Below, in pieces: positions 17,394-25,251 of a stretch of DNA of 36,565 bases; positions within the stretch are counted from its first letter, which is position 1; each line of letters starts with the position of its first letter. Source of the DNA: Gammaproteobacteria bacterium (lineage in GTDB: Bacteria; Pseudomonadota; Gammaproteobacteria; Steroidobacterales; Woeseiaceae); the NCBI GenBank assembly GCA_029863705.1, contig JAOTUU010000010.1:1-36565 (forward strand), in the 5' to 3' direction. The translations under genes and the position numbers were made by a program. The notes beneath the pieces were generated by a model that ran no database searches, had not been told where the DNA came from, and saw only the letters and a list, made by a program, of their open reading frames with translations.

Positions 17394-18505
17394 AAGTCGT
17401 TGAAGTGGATCTGAGCATCGGGGAAGTGGGTTGCCCAGGCGAACCAGTACGCTACGTAGGAATTTGTCATAGCTAACTGTTCGCCCGCTCGTGGCCCGGA
17501 GACGGCAGTGCCGAACGAGTCCCAGACATTGCCCTCATCGTCACTCATGATGTTTGGCAGATCGTCGATTACCGGCGAGAACGCAAGAATAGTACCGTCG
17601 GCTAGCTCGCGGCTGTAGATAACCGCGAAGTTCAGATCGGTGCTGCCGACGACGACGATATCCTGACCGTCAACCTGATCGTTGATCGCCTGCAACGTGG
17701 GACCGAATGCACCCAGCTGGTAAACCTTGGAAACGGCGTTGGCCTCAATACCAGTTCCAGAGCGAAAACCGATAACGCGTGTCTTCGGATGCATGCGATT
17801 ATCGATATTGGAGACGAGAAATAACAGGTCGGCGCTGGTCCGATAGTCTCTATATGGGTACTCGATATAGTCGCGTATGTATCCGGTGTTGCGGGTCATC
17901 ACCATTGCGTCCGGGTACATGCCGCGCAGCGTGCCGTAATAGCCTTCCAAAACCTGCATTGCCTGCGGTATTTCCCTGATGCGTGGGCCGCTGACCGAAA
18001 TACCAAACATCTGAGACCAGACGCTGGAGGTCTCGCGGTCGAAAAGCAGCAGGTTTGAGTCGTACAGCAGCCCTGATACACCAAAGGACGGATCAGCATG
18101 GCTCATCAACCCCTTCCATGCCAACGCGGATCCCGTTAGCGGGCAGTAACTCAGCGAATAAGGGTCATCAGCCGGACCATCATTGACTATCTCATGCCAA
18201 TTCAGGATGTCGTGTGGGTATATTTTGACTGCGCCGTTGTGCCTTATGGCAACAGCCAGGTTTGTGAGGCGGAGCGAGACAGTTGCCGCGGACTCGAACT
18301 CAGGGTTTTGCAGTGCTGGAATACCGTCTCTGCCTGGCCCGCCATCCGCGATTCGATCGAGCGGTAGCAACCATTCGCCGATGTCGGGCAGTGGCGCTGG
18401 TTCTCGGTTCTTGTTACCGGAACCGCCACCGCCACACGCAGTTACTACGAGTGACATAAGAATGGCTGCTACAAAGGATTTGCCAGGTAAACTCTTTTTG
18501 TTCAT
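17390..18505 (-). CDS. DUF3179-domain lipoprotein
   Basis: A 371-residue protein with a lipoprotein signal (VAAILMSLVVTACGGGG) and a DUF3179 domain over most of its length. Characteristic pieces are LAVAIRHNGAVKIYPHDILNWHEIVND, YSLSYCPLTGSALAW, FGVSGLLYDSNLLLFDRETSSVWSQMFG and the C-terminal SYVAYWFAWATHFP. DUF3179 has no established biochemical role that I can name. The conserved Cys in SYCPLTG and the His residues suggest metal or redox chemistry, as inference. It is the first gene of a two-gene unit with the beta-barrel gene. A hairpin (CCCGA / TCGGG) lies upstream at about 18526-18541. Confidence 0.85.
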   Translation of the reverse strand: MNKKSLPGKSFVAAILMSLVVTACGGGGSGNKNREPAPLPDIGEWLLPLDRIADGGPGRDGIPALQNPEFESAATVSLRLTNLAVAIRHNGAVKIYPHDILNWHEIVNDGPADDPYSLSYCPLTGSALAWKGLMSHADPSFGVSGLLYDSNLLLFDRETSSVWSQMFGISVSGPRIREIPQAMQVLEGYYGTLRGMYPDAMVMTRNTGYIRDYIEYPYRDYRTSADLLFLVSNIDNRMHPKTRVIGFRSGTGIEANAVSKVYQLGAFGPTLQAINDQVDGQDIVVVGSTDLNFAVIYSRELADGTILAFSPVIDDLPNIMSDDEGNVWDSFGTAVSGPRAGEQLAMTNSYVAYWFAWATHFPDAQIHFNDL

Positions 18506-18603
18506 GGAGACTGTCCCCTTAACACGGTCCCGAAATTTATCGGGCGCAGCCGTGCCGCGCCCCGTTACCTAAGTAGAACGGGCGGGGGGGACATTTATTA
18601 CAA

Positions 18604-18632
18604 CAAAAAGCGGCGCCAAAATAGGCGCCGCT
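18604..18632 (-). terminator. Rho-independent terminator after the dsbA-like gene
   Basis: Read on the minus strand, a nine-base perfect stem AGCGGCGCC / GGCGCCGCT with a six-base loop is followed by TTTTTG. It lies 25 bases beyond the stop of the dsbA-like gene. Confidence 0.85.
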
Positions 18633-18656
18633 AAGGTGTTGATTAGACTGGTGCTA

Positions 18657-19511
18657 TTAGCGAATGCTTTCGCGGGCAACGAGTTCGTCGATGAGCTCAA
18701 GCAGCTTGCCATAGGTGCCAGCCTCGGCACCGCTGGTACGATACTTGCCATTGACCACGATAGTTGGTGTGCTCGCAATGCTGTAACGCCGCGCCAGGTC
18801 AGCGGCGACGCGCATTTTCTGATCGACCTCGAAGGAGTTCCAGGTGGCGTCAAAATCGTCGGCACTGACACCAAAGCGTTCAAACAGCTTCTGAATTGCT
18901 GCCTCAGACAACAGGCGGTTATTGCGGCGGTGAATCTCCTGGTACACGGCAGTGTTAAAAGCCTCGCCATCCTTGATGACGCCGTTGCGAGCGAGGACCT
19001 CGTTCGTGTAGAACATGCGCCCGTGCAAGACGAGCACCTGGTTAAACATTGCCGGTATCTGCACAAAACGCACATTGGCCGGCTTGTCCTCGGTCCAACC
19101 CTTGATTATTGGATCGAAGGTGAAACAGTGTGGGCATTGATAGTAGAAAAATACGGCGACCTCGACCTTGTCGGCTCCACCAAGCGTCGGTTGTGTCGGT
19201 ACCAGCCGGACAAAATGTTCACCTTCGGTAAACTTCCATTCCTGCTGTGCGGGTTTGGTGTCGGCCCGAGCGAGCAAAATGGCCTGTTCGCCGGCCTCCG
19301 GCTCTGCGGCAGACTCCTCAACGACCTCAAGCACCTCTTCGACGACTTCGTCAGCGGTGACCTCGTCGCTAACGGTCTCGACGGCCTCAACCTCGACGGC
19401 TGGCTGTTCCTCGACGGCGGGAGTTGCTGGTTCTTCCTGGCCACACGCGGCCAGCAACAGGAGAACGATGCTTAAGAACGATAATTGTTTCATTACGAAT
19501 GGTTGTCTCAT
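18657..19511 (-). CDS. dsbA: DsbA-family thiol:disulfide oxidoreductase, lipoprotein form
   Basis: A 284-residue periplasmic thiol oxidase. The DsbA thioredoxin fold (about 92-284) has the active site QCPHCF (Cys126, Cys129) and the cis-proline loop IASTPTIVVNG. Unlike E. coli DsbA it begins with a lipobox (LLLLAACG, Cys23), followed by an acidic Val/Glu-rich linker of about 60 residues, so it is probably tethered to a membrane. The cytochrome c4 gene directly upstream has the same order in Pseudomonas-type genomes. I chose the ATG at 19511, which overlaps the cytochrome stop as TGATG and has AAGG nine bases upstream. The internal ATG at 19493 has no ribosome-binding site. It would form disulfides in exported proteins, with cytochrome maturation as one possible beneficiary. 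Confidence 0.9.
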   Translation of the reverse strand: MRQPFVMKQLSFLSIVLLLLAACGQEEPATPAVEEQPAVEVEAVETVSDEVTADEVVEEVLEVVEESAAEPEAGEQAILLARADTKPAQQEWKFTEGEHFVRLVPTQPTLGGADKVEVAVFFYYQCPHCFTFDPIIKGWTEDKPANVRFVQIPAMFNQVLVLHGRMFYTNEVLARNGVIKDGEAFNTAVYQEIHRRNNRLLSEAAIQKLFERFGVSADDFDATWNSFEVDQKMRVAADLARRYSIASTPTIVVNGKYRTSGAEAGTYGKLLELIDELVARESIR

Positions 19512-20140
19512 CAATGTAAGCCTTGTACATAAGAGGCGAGAGCCTCGATATCGTCCGCGCTCAGCCGGGCGGAGATGTCGCGCATCATGCGCGTCTTGCC
19601 ATCAGATGTTCGCCCACCGGACGCATAGTCTCGCAATTGCTTTGCAGTGTAAGTTGCATGCTGCCCCTGCACTGCCGGGTAGTTAGCCGCTGGATTGCCG
19701 CGCCCCGTCGGGCCGTGGCAGGCAAGACAAGCCGGGATGCCGGCGTCGGCATTTCCACCACGATAAAGTGCTTCGCCTTTACGGATAGTAGCCGGGTTGG
19801 CGACTGCCATTGCGGCGGCGGGCAGGCTCTCGAAGTAGACCGCGATATTTCGCATATCTTCGTCCGATAACATCATTGCTTGTGGCGCCATGAGCGGGTC
19901 AGCACGCGTGCCGTCCTTGAATGCATTCAGCTGGGCGACGATGTAGCTGGCGCCCTGACCGGCAATATTCGGCCAAGTCGGAATGCTGCTGTTGCCCTCG
20001 GCACCATGACAAGCTGTGCAGGTCATGGCTTTTGCTTTGCCGGCATCAATAGAACCGTCGACGAGACTTTCGGCATGGGCCTGGGCTGCGAACAGCGTAA
20101 AAGCTGCTAGTAAAACGATCGGAGCGAGATTTGGTTTCAT
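19511..20140 (-). CDS. Diheme cytochrome c4
   Basis: A 209-residue exported cytochrome with two similar halves. Each half has one CxxCH heme site, MTCTACHGAEGNSS in the first and PACLACHGPTGRGNP in the second, and a distal methionine (DPLMAPQAMML; KTRMMRDISARLS). The signal peptide is MKPNLAPIVLLAAFTLFAAQAHA. Length and duplication match the cytochrome c4 family, which passes electrons to terminal oxidases in the periplasm. It is divergent from engB and is followed by dsbA with a one-base overlap. The engB / cytochrome c4 / dsbA arrangement is conserved in several gammaproteobacteria. Confidence 0.93.
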   Translation of the reverse strand: MKPNLAPIVLLAAFTLFAAQAHAESLVDGSIDAGKAKAMTCTACHGAEGNSSIPTWPNIAGQGASYIVAQLNAFKDGTRADPLMAPQAMMLSDEDMRNIAVYFESLPAAAMAVANPATIRKGEALYRGGNADAGIPACLACHGPTGRGNPAANYPAVQGQHATYTAKQLRDYASGGRTSDGKTRMMRDISARLSADDIEALASYVQGLH

Positions 20141-20320
20141 TTTTCTTTATCCGTATCTTCTTTGTGCTGGCCTGAGCCTGCGCAACAGTTCTATCGACAA
20201 TTCGTAGCAAATGATTGGCCAGTGACGGGCGGCGAGATTTTGAAACTGCCTTGCCGCGTGGCGCCGAAGCCGTCAGACTAGCAGCCCCAAATTATACACA
20301 GAAATCCTGCGTATTCCCCC

Positions 20321-20917
20321 ATGTCACAGTACCCAGAAGCTCAATTTATCAAGAGTGCAAATGCCTTGAACCAGTTCGTGCCCGATGACGGCAGCGAGGT
20401 TGCGGTTGCGGGGCGCTCGAACGCAGGCAAATCCAGCGCGATCAATGTCATCGTCAATCGGAGGCAGTTTGCGCGGACAAGCAAGACGCCGGGCAGGACT
20501 CAGCTTGTCAATTTCTTCAGTCTGCAAGAGGGACGGCGTCTCGTAGACTTGCCTGGCTATGGCTTCGCACGTGTATCGGATTCGATGCGCCGCCACTGGG
20601 GCGAACTGCTGAGCCAGTATTTCAAGTCGCGCGAGAGCCTCAATGGCCTGCTCCTGATCGTCGATATACGCCGTAAACTCACGGATTATGACCGCCAGAT
20701 GATGGCCTTTACCGACGAAGCGCAACTGCCGATTCATATTCTCCTCACCAAGGCCGATAAGTTGAAAAGGGGGCAGATGGCTACCGCGGTTTTGCAGGTG
20801 CAAAAGGAAGTGGGCGACAGAGCCACTGTGCAGGCGTTCTCGGCGCTCAATCGGCAGGGCGAGGATGAAGCCCGTGCAATGCTTGAGAAGTTTCTTGGCG
20901 CCGGGAACAAAAACTAA
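20321..20917 (+). CDS. engB: Ribosome-biogenesis GTP-binding protein EngB (YihA/YsxC)
   Basis: A 198-residue GTPase needed for assembly of the large ribosomal subunit. The G motifs are clear: G1 GRSNAGKSS (31-39), G2 region SKTPGRTQLVNFF, G3 DLPGYGFA (76-83), G4 TKADK (143-147) and G5 SAL. Its length matches the E. coli protein closely. It converges with polA, as yihA and polA do in E. coli, and the space between them holds a candidate small RNA on the polA strand. Its stop codon overlaps the U-run of that RNA's terminator. Confidence 0.96.
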   Translation: MSQYPEAQFIKSANALNQFVPDDGSEVAVAGRSNAGKSSAINVIVNRRQFARTSKTPGRTQLVNFFSLQEGRRLVDLPGYGFARVSDSMRRHWGELLSQYFKSRESLNGLLLIVDIRRKLTDYDRQMMAFTDEAQLPIHILLTKADKLKRGQMATAVLQVQKEVGDRATVQAFSALNRQGEDEARAMLEKFLGAGNKN

Positions 20918-20950
20918 AAAAATACCCCGAGACACTACGTGTCCCGGGGT
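20916..20950 (-). terminator. Rho-independent terminator of polA or the candidate small RNA
   Basis: On the minus strand, ACCCCGGGACAC-GTA-GTGTCTCGGGGT forms a twelve-base stem with one mismatch, followed by TATTTTTTT. On the plus strand the hairpin is not followed by a T-run, so it should not terminate engB. Confidence 0.88.
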
Positions 20951-21036
20951 AAGAAAAAGCAACTGGCTTGGGGTCACCAAGTTGCACGCCTGCTTAGGGA
21001 GGTAAACAGGCGAGTGACTAATGCACTCAGGATAAT
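20916..21036 (-). ncRNA. Candidate small RNA between polA and engB (Spot 42/ErsA position)
   Basis: The minus strand between the polA stop and engB contains three successive stem-loops: GAGTG / CACTC (21012-21028); CGCCTG / CAGGCG (20987-21012), whose 14-base loop reads TTTACCTCCCTAAG; and a CAAC...GTTG hairpin at about 20959-20984. A strong terminator follows. TAATAC (minus, 21043-21048) could be the -10 of its promoter, giving about 121 nt, though no good -35 is visible and processing from the polA mRNA is possible. E. coli encodes Spot 42 (spf), and Pseudomonas ErsA, in this same position and orientation. The ACCUCC in the loop is complementary to Shine-Dalgarno sequences, a common small-RNA seed. 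Existence of the RNA is inferred. Confidence 0.5.
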
Positions 21037-21133
21037 TGGAGTGTATTACGATCCGGGAGTTCCTCGAAAATCGTAAACCGCTGATTTTTCGAAGGTTATT
21101 ATCTGGACTTTGTCTAAATCATGATCCGGGCGC

Positions 21134-23827
21134 CTAGTGCGCCTCGTCCCAGTTCCTGCCCATGCCCGCGTCAACACGCAGCGGCACGGACAGCTTGGCG
21201 GCATTACACATAAGGTCAATAACGTTTTCTTTGACGGCGTCGACCGCCGCCTCCGGCACTTCAAACACGAGCTCGTCGTGCACTTGCATGATCATGCGCG
21301 AGCCTGAAGGATCGCTTTCGAGCCAGTCGTATACAGCCAACATGGCCTTCTTGATGATGTCGGCGGCGGTTCCCTGCATAGGCGCATTGATGGCGCTGCG
21401 CTCCGCATATTGCCGCCGCTGCGCGTTGCGCGCGTTAATCTCCGGAAGATACAGGCGGCGACCAAACACCGTTTCGACATAGCCGTGTTTGCTGGCCGAC
21501 TCGCGGGTGTTGTCCATGTAGGCCTTGACGCCCGGGTAGCGATCGAAATAGAGGTCCACGTACTCCTGCGCCTGTCCCCTGGGAATGCCGAGTTGTTTGC
21601 CGAGGCCGAAGGCCGACATGCCGTACATCAAACCGAAGTTGATAGCCTTAGCCGAACGCCGCTGATCGTCGCTGACCGCCTCGAGTTCCGTCTCAAACAC
21701 TTCCGCCGCGGTTGCGCGATGCACATCGAGGTTCGCAGCGAACGCAGCCAGCAGCCCCTTGTCGCCGGACAGGTGAGCCATTATGCGCAATTCGATCTGG
21801 GAATAGTCGGCAGCCAGCAGAACGTGGCCCTCAGGGGCAATGAACGCCTGGCGAATACGGCGGCCTTCGGGCGTGCGAATAGGGATGTTTTGTAAATTCG
21901 GATCGGTCGATGACAGGCGACCTGTTGCAGCAACAGCCTGGTGATAAGACGTGTGCACGCGGCCGGTACTCGGGGCAATTTGCAGCGGCAGTTTCTCCGT
22001 GTACGTACTTCTGAGTTTACTGACACTGCGATAGTTGATGATGACGCGCGGCAGCTCGTAGTCTCCGGCGAGTTCCGTGAGGACATCTTCGGCGGTTGAT
22101 GGCTGCCCCTTTGGGGTTTTGCGAACAACCGGTAACTCGAGCTTTTCAAACAGAATCTGCTGCAGCTGTTTAGGCGAGCCGAGATTGAAAGGGCCGCCGG
22201 CGAGCTCGTGAGCTTCGTGCTCGAGCGACATCATTGTTTTGGCGAGCTCGGCACTTTGCTTGGCAAGCATCTGCCGATCGATCAGTACCCCGGTCTCTTC
22301 CATCTCGAGAAGAACAGGAACCAGCGGTTGCTCGATATTGATGTAGACATCACGCAGTGAGTCGACTTCTCCGAGCTTGGACCATAAGGTCTTGTGCAGC
22401 TGCAATGTGATGTCGGCGTCTTCGGCCGCGTACGGAGCCGCGGTCTCGAGATCTATCTGGTTGAACGTCAGTTGCTTGGCACCTTTGCCGGCGACGTCTT
22501 CGAAATGGATGGTTTCCCGCCCCAGGTAAAGGCGCGCCGTGGAATCCATGTCATGTCTCGTCGCAACGCTGTTCAAGACATATGACTCGAGCATTGAGTC
22601 GAATTGCATGCCCTGCAAGTGAATGCCGTGGCGAGCGAGCACGTGGGCATCGTACTTGAGGTGATGGCCGACCTTTTTATGGTCGTCGCTTTCCAGAAAG
22701 CTCCGTAGTTTCTCGAGGGCCTCTTCGCGCGGCAACTGGTCGGGCGCGCCGGGATAGTCATGGGCCAGCGGTATGTAGGCGGCTTCTCCGGCTTTGACAC
22801 TAAGTGACACGCCAACGATTTCGGCTGCCATGTAGTCAAGGCTCGTTGTTTCCGTGTCAATCGCGACCAGTTCTGCAGCTTCAATTTTTTCCAGCCAGCG
22901 CTCAAATGCCGCCCACGTTACGACGGTCTCGTAGTTTGTAGCGACGTCTTCGGCGTCGGGTGGCGCCTCACTTGCCTGCTCATCGAGCCCTCTTAGCAAG
23001 GTACGCAATTCGAATCGGCTGTAGAGGTCGCGCAGGCGGCTGGTATCTGATTCAGCCGGCTTGAGTTCATCGAGTACGATCGGTAGTTCGACGTCAAGCC
23101 GAATGGTTGCCAGCTCCCGGGAAAGACGCAGCGACTCGATATTCTCACGCAGGCTCTCGCCGACCTTGCCGACAATTTCGTCTGCGTGATCGACGATGCC
23201 ATCGGCACTGTCGTACTGATTGAGCCACTTGGCCGCAGTTTTCGCGCCCACCTTCGGCACGCCTGGGATGTTGTCAGAGCTGTCGCCAACGAGGGCCAGG
23301 TAATCGATGATCTGCTCTGGCCATACATCGAATTTCGCCTTAACGCCATCGCGATCCATAACGCTTTCGTTCATGGTGTTCACGAGCGTCACATTGTCGT
23401 TGACGAGTTGAGCGAGGTCCTTGTCACCTGTCGATACCAACACGTTGAGGTTCTTTGCCGCAGCCGCGTGGCACAAAGTGCCTATGACGTCGTCAGCCTC
23501 AACACCTTCGATTTGCAGCAACGGCAGCCCCATTGCCCTGATCGCCTGCAGCAACGGCTCAACCTGTGAGCGAAGATCATCCGGCATTGGCGGGCGGGTA
23601 GCCTTGTAGTCGGCATACAAATCGTCACGGAATGTCTTGCCTGGCGCGTCGAAAACGATTCCCACCAGCGCTGTCGGCTGTTCGCGCCGCAGCTTGTTGA
23701 TCATCGACAATACGCCGTGCAGGGCGCCGGTCGGCTCACCCTGCGCGTTGCTCAGGTTCGGCAATGCGTGAAACGCCCGATACAGATAGGACGAGCCGTC
23801 AACAAGTACCAGGTCGACTTCGGACAT
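21134..23827 (-). CDS. polA: DNA polymerase I
   Basis: An 897-residue DNA polymerase I with all three activities. The 5'-3' exonuclease domain (about 1-290) begins VDLVLVDGSSYLYRAFHALP and carries GVEADDVIGTL and STGDKDLAQLV. The 3'-5' exonuclease domain keeps its metal ligands (VAIDTETTSLDY, HHLKYDAH, YAAEDADITLQLH). The polymerase domain has motif A LLAADYSQIELRIMAHL, the O-helix RRSAKAINFGLMYG and motif C MQVHDELVFEVPE. Length is close to the E. coli enzyme (928). It follows lptM by 15 bases at the distal end of the arginine operon, so read-through from that operon is possible. Confidence 0.97.
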   Translation of the reverse strand: MSEVDLVLVDGSSYLYRAFHALPNLSNAQGEPTGALHGVLSMINKLRREQPTALVGIVFDAPGKTFRDDLYADYKATRPPMPDDLRSQVEPLLQAIRAMGLPLLQIEGVEADDVIGTLCHAAAAKNLNVLVSTGDKDLAQLVNDNVTLVNTMNESVMDRDGVKAKFDVWPEQIIDYLALVGDSSDNIPGVPKVGAKTAAKWLNQYDSADGIVDHADEIVGKVGESLRENIESLRLSRELATIRLDVELPIVLDELKPAESDTSRLRDLYSRFELRTLLRGLDEQASEAPPDAEDVATNYETVVTWAAFERWLEKIEAAELVAIDTETTSLDYMAAEIVGVSLSVKAGEAAYIPLAHDYPGAPDQLPREEALEKLRSFLESDDHKKVGHHLKYDAHVLARHGIHLQGMQFDSMLESYVLNSVATRHDMDSTARLYLGRETIHFEDVAGKGAKQLTFNQIDLETAAPYAAEDADITLQLHKTLWSKLGEVDSLRDVYINIEQPLVPVLLEMEETGVLIDRQMLAKQSAELAKTMMSLEHEAHELAGGPFNLGSPKQLQQILFEKLELPVVRKTPKGQPSTAEDVLTELAGDYELPRVIINYRSVSKLRSTYTEKLPLQIAPSTGRVHTSYHQAVAATGRLSSTDPNLQNIPIRTPEGRRIRQAFIAPEGHVLLAADYSQIELRIMAHLSGDKGLLAAFAANLDVHRATAAEVFETELEAVSDDQRRSAKAINFGLMYGMSAFGLGKQLGIPRGQAQEYVDLYFDRYPGVKAYMDNTRESASKHGYVETVFGRRLYLPEINARNAQRRQYAERSAINAPMQGTAADIIKKAMLAVYDWLESDPSGSRMIMQVHDELVFEVPEAAVDAVKENVIDLMCNAAKLSVPLRVDAGMGRNWDEAH

Positions 23828-23842
23828 CAGGAAACGACCGCG

Positions 23843-24019
23843 CTATTGCCTGTCGGCATCCTCAGCGTCTTCGTCTTTCTCTTCGCTTTGTTTCGGTTCC
23901 TCAGGCGGTGCCTGAATCGAACTGGGGTCGCCTGGAACGTACAACGGTCCGCTCTGACCACAGCCAGCGAAAGTAAGGATAAGGAGCAGCAAGCCAAGCG
24001 TTGCGGAAATTGATTTCAT
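23843..24019 (-). CDS. lptM: Small lipoprotein LptM (YifL family)
   Basis: A 58-residue lipoprotein with signal and lipobox LLLLILTFAGCGQSGPLYVPGD. The motif CGQ.GPLY.P is diagnostic of the LptM/YifL family, which in E. coli assists assembly of the LptD-LptE lipopolysaccharide translocon. The tail is proline-rich and then highly acidic. I chose the ATG at 24019 because it starts the signal peptide directly. An upstream start would add 17 residues. It sits 47 bases downstream of argH. Placement near argH or lysA is common for this family. Confidence 0.85.
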   Translation of the reverse strand: MKSISATLGLLLLILTFAGCGQSGPLYVPGDPSSIQAPPEEPKQSEEKDEDAEDADRQ

Positions 24020-24066
24020 TTGAGTCGACCTGTTTGGAAGGTACGTCGAGTATAAAGCGCCACCGC

Positions 24067-25251
24067 TCACTTTGAATAGCGTTTGGCGACTTGCTTGTAT
24101 GCGGTGCGGAAAGGAATGCCTTCTTCGCGAACGAGCCGGTACGCCTCTTCAGTGGCGAAAATGCCGTCGTCCAACTTTATGTTCTCCGGGCGAAATTTCA
24201 TGCCATCGAGCAGGTAGGCCATGATGTCTACGCTATCCGCCGCCAGGTCAATGGCGCGAAATAATGGTGCCTTGAGACGCTGTAGATCACGCTGATAGCC
24301 GGATTGCAGTTTTGCGGTGATCATCATCGCCTCGTCCAGACAGGCGTGGGCCGTAGCCGACGACGCGCGCAGCAGCTCGAGGACATCGGGGTTGCGTTTT
24401 TGCGGCATGATTGACGAGCCCGTCGTCACCTCTGGCGCCAGCGAGATATAGGCAAACTCCTGCGTATAAAACAGCAACAGGTCAGTGGCCATGCGGCCGA
24501 GGTCCTGCATCAGCAGGGTGATCTCAAACAGCAGCGTGCTCTCAGCCTTGCCGCGTGACAATTGCACAGACGTGACCGGTGCTTGCGTGACGGCAAAACC
24601 GAGCTTGTCAGTAGTTACGTCCCGATCCAGGGGCAGGCCCGGCGTACCGTATCCTGCTGCGCTACCGAGCGGGTTCTTGTTAATGCGTCGCTGGGCTGAT
24701 TGCAGCCCGTCGACAGCGTCGCCGAACGCTTCGTCAAAGCCGCCACACCACAGCGCGACAGTCGAGGGCATTGCATGTTGCATATGCGTGTAACCGGGAA
24801 TTTGCAATTCACCCTGTCGCTGGCCCAGTTGACCAGTCGACTCGCGCAAGCTAATCACGCGTCCTGCAAGGTCGTCTGCCGCATCGCGAAGATACAGGCG
24901 CAATGCTGTTAGCACCTGGTCGTTTCGCGAGCGGCCGAGATGCAGTCTCGCGCCGGCGTCACCGATCTCCTTGGTTAGCCGTGATTCGAGGGCGGTGTGC
25001 ACATCCTCGTCCTCGAGGCTTATGCTCCATTCCCCCTGAGAAAAACCAACCTCAAGCGCTTTGAGACCGTCGCAGATTGCGGCGCAATCGTCTGCGCTGA
25101 TGAGGTCAACCGTCGCCAGCATTTCGGCGTGCGCGATCGAGCCCCTGACATCGTAAGACACCAGCCGCGCATCCAGAAGATGGTCTTCGCCAGCCGTATA
25201 GCGCAATACGCGCTCGTCCAGTGGCAGGCCTTTTTCCCACAGCCGGCTCAT
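24067..25251 (-). CDS. argH: Argininosuccinate lyase, Bacteroides-like type with short C-terminus
   Basis: It performs the last arginine step, argininosuccinate to arginine plus fumarate (394 aa). Family motifs are present: EDEDVHTALESRLT, LHLGRSRNDQV, PGYTHMQHAMPST and TTGSSIMPQKRNPDVLELLR. The stretch NKNPLGSAAGYGTPGLPLDR has the Bacteroides-type GSAAGYG where E. coli has GCGALAGT. The protein ends soon after EEGIPFRTAYKQVAKRY, about 50-60 residues short of E. coli and Bacteroides ArgH as I recall them. No frameshift is evident, because the next in-frame codons lead straight into the intergenic region. The ATG overlaps the argB stop as ATGA. Confidence 0.93.
   Translation of the reverse strand: MSRLWEKGLPLDERVLRYTAGEDHLLDARLVSYDVRGSIAHAEMLATVDLISADDCAAICDGLKALEVGFSQGEWSISLEDEDVHTALESRLTKEIGDAGARLHLGRSRNDQVLTALRLYLRDAADDLAGRVISLRESTGQLGQRQGELQIPGYTHMQHAMPSTVALWCGGFDEAFGDAVDGLQSAQRRINKNPLGSAAGYGTPGLPLDRDVTTDKLGFAVTQAPVTSVQLSRGKAESTLLFEITLLMQDLGRMATDLLLFYTQEFAYISLAPEVTTGSSIMPQKRNPDVLELLRASSATAHACLDEAMMITAKLQSGYQRDLQRLKAPLFRAIDLAADSVDIMAYLLDGMKFRPENIKLDDGIFATEEAYRLVREEGIPFRTAYKQVAKRYSK

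Noticed and set aside
20924-20950. The polA/engB hairpin as a terminator for engB
   Set aside because: On the plus strand it is followed by an A-rich run and not T, so it fits only minus-strand termination.
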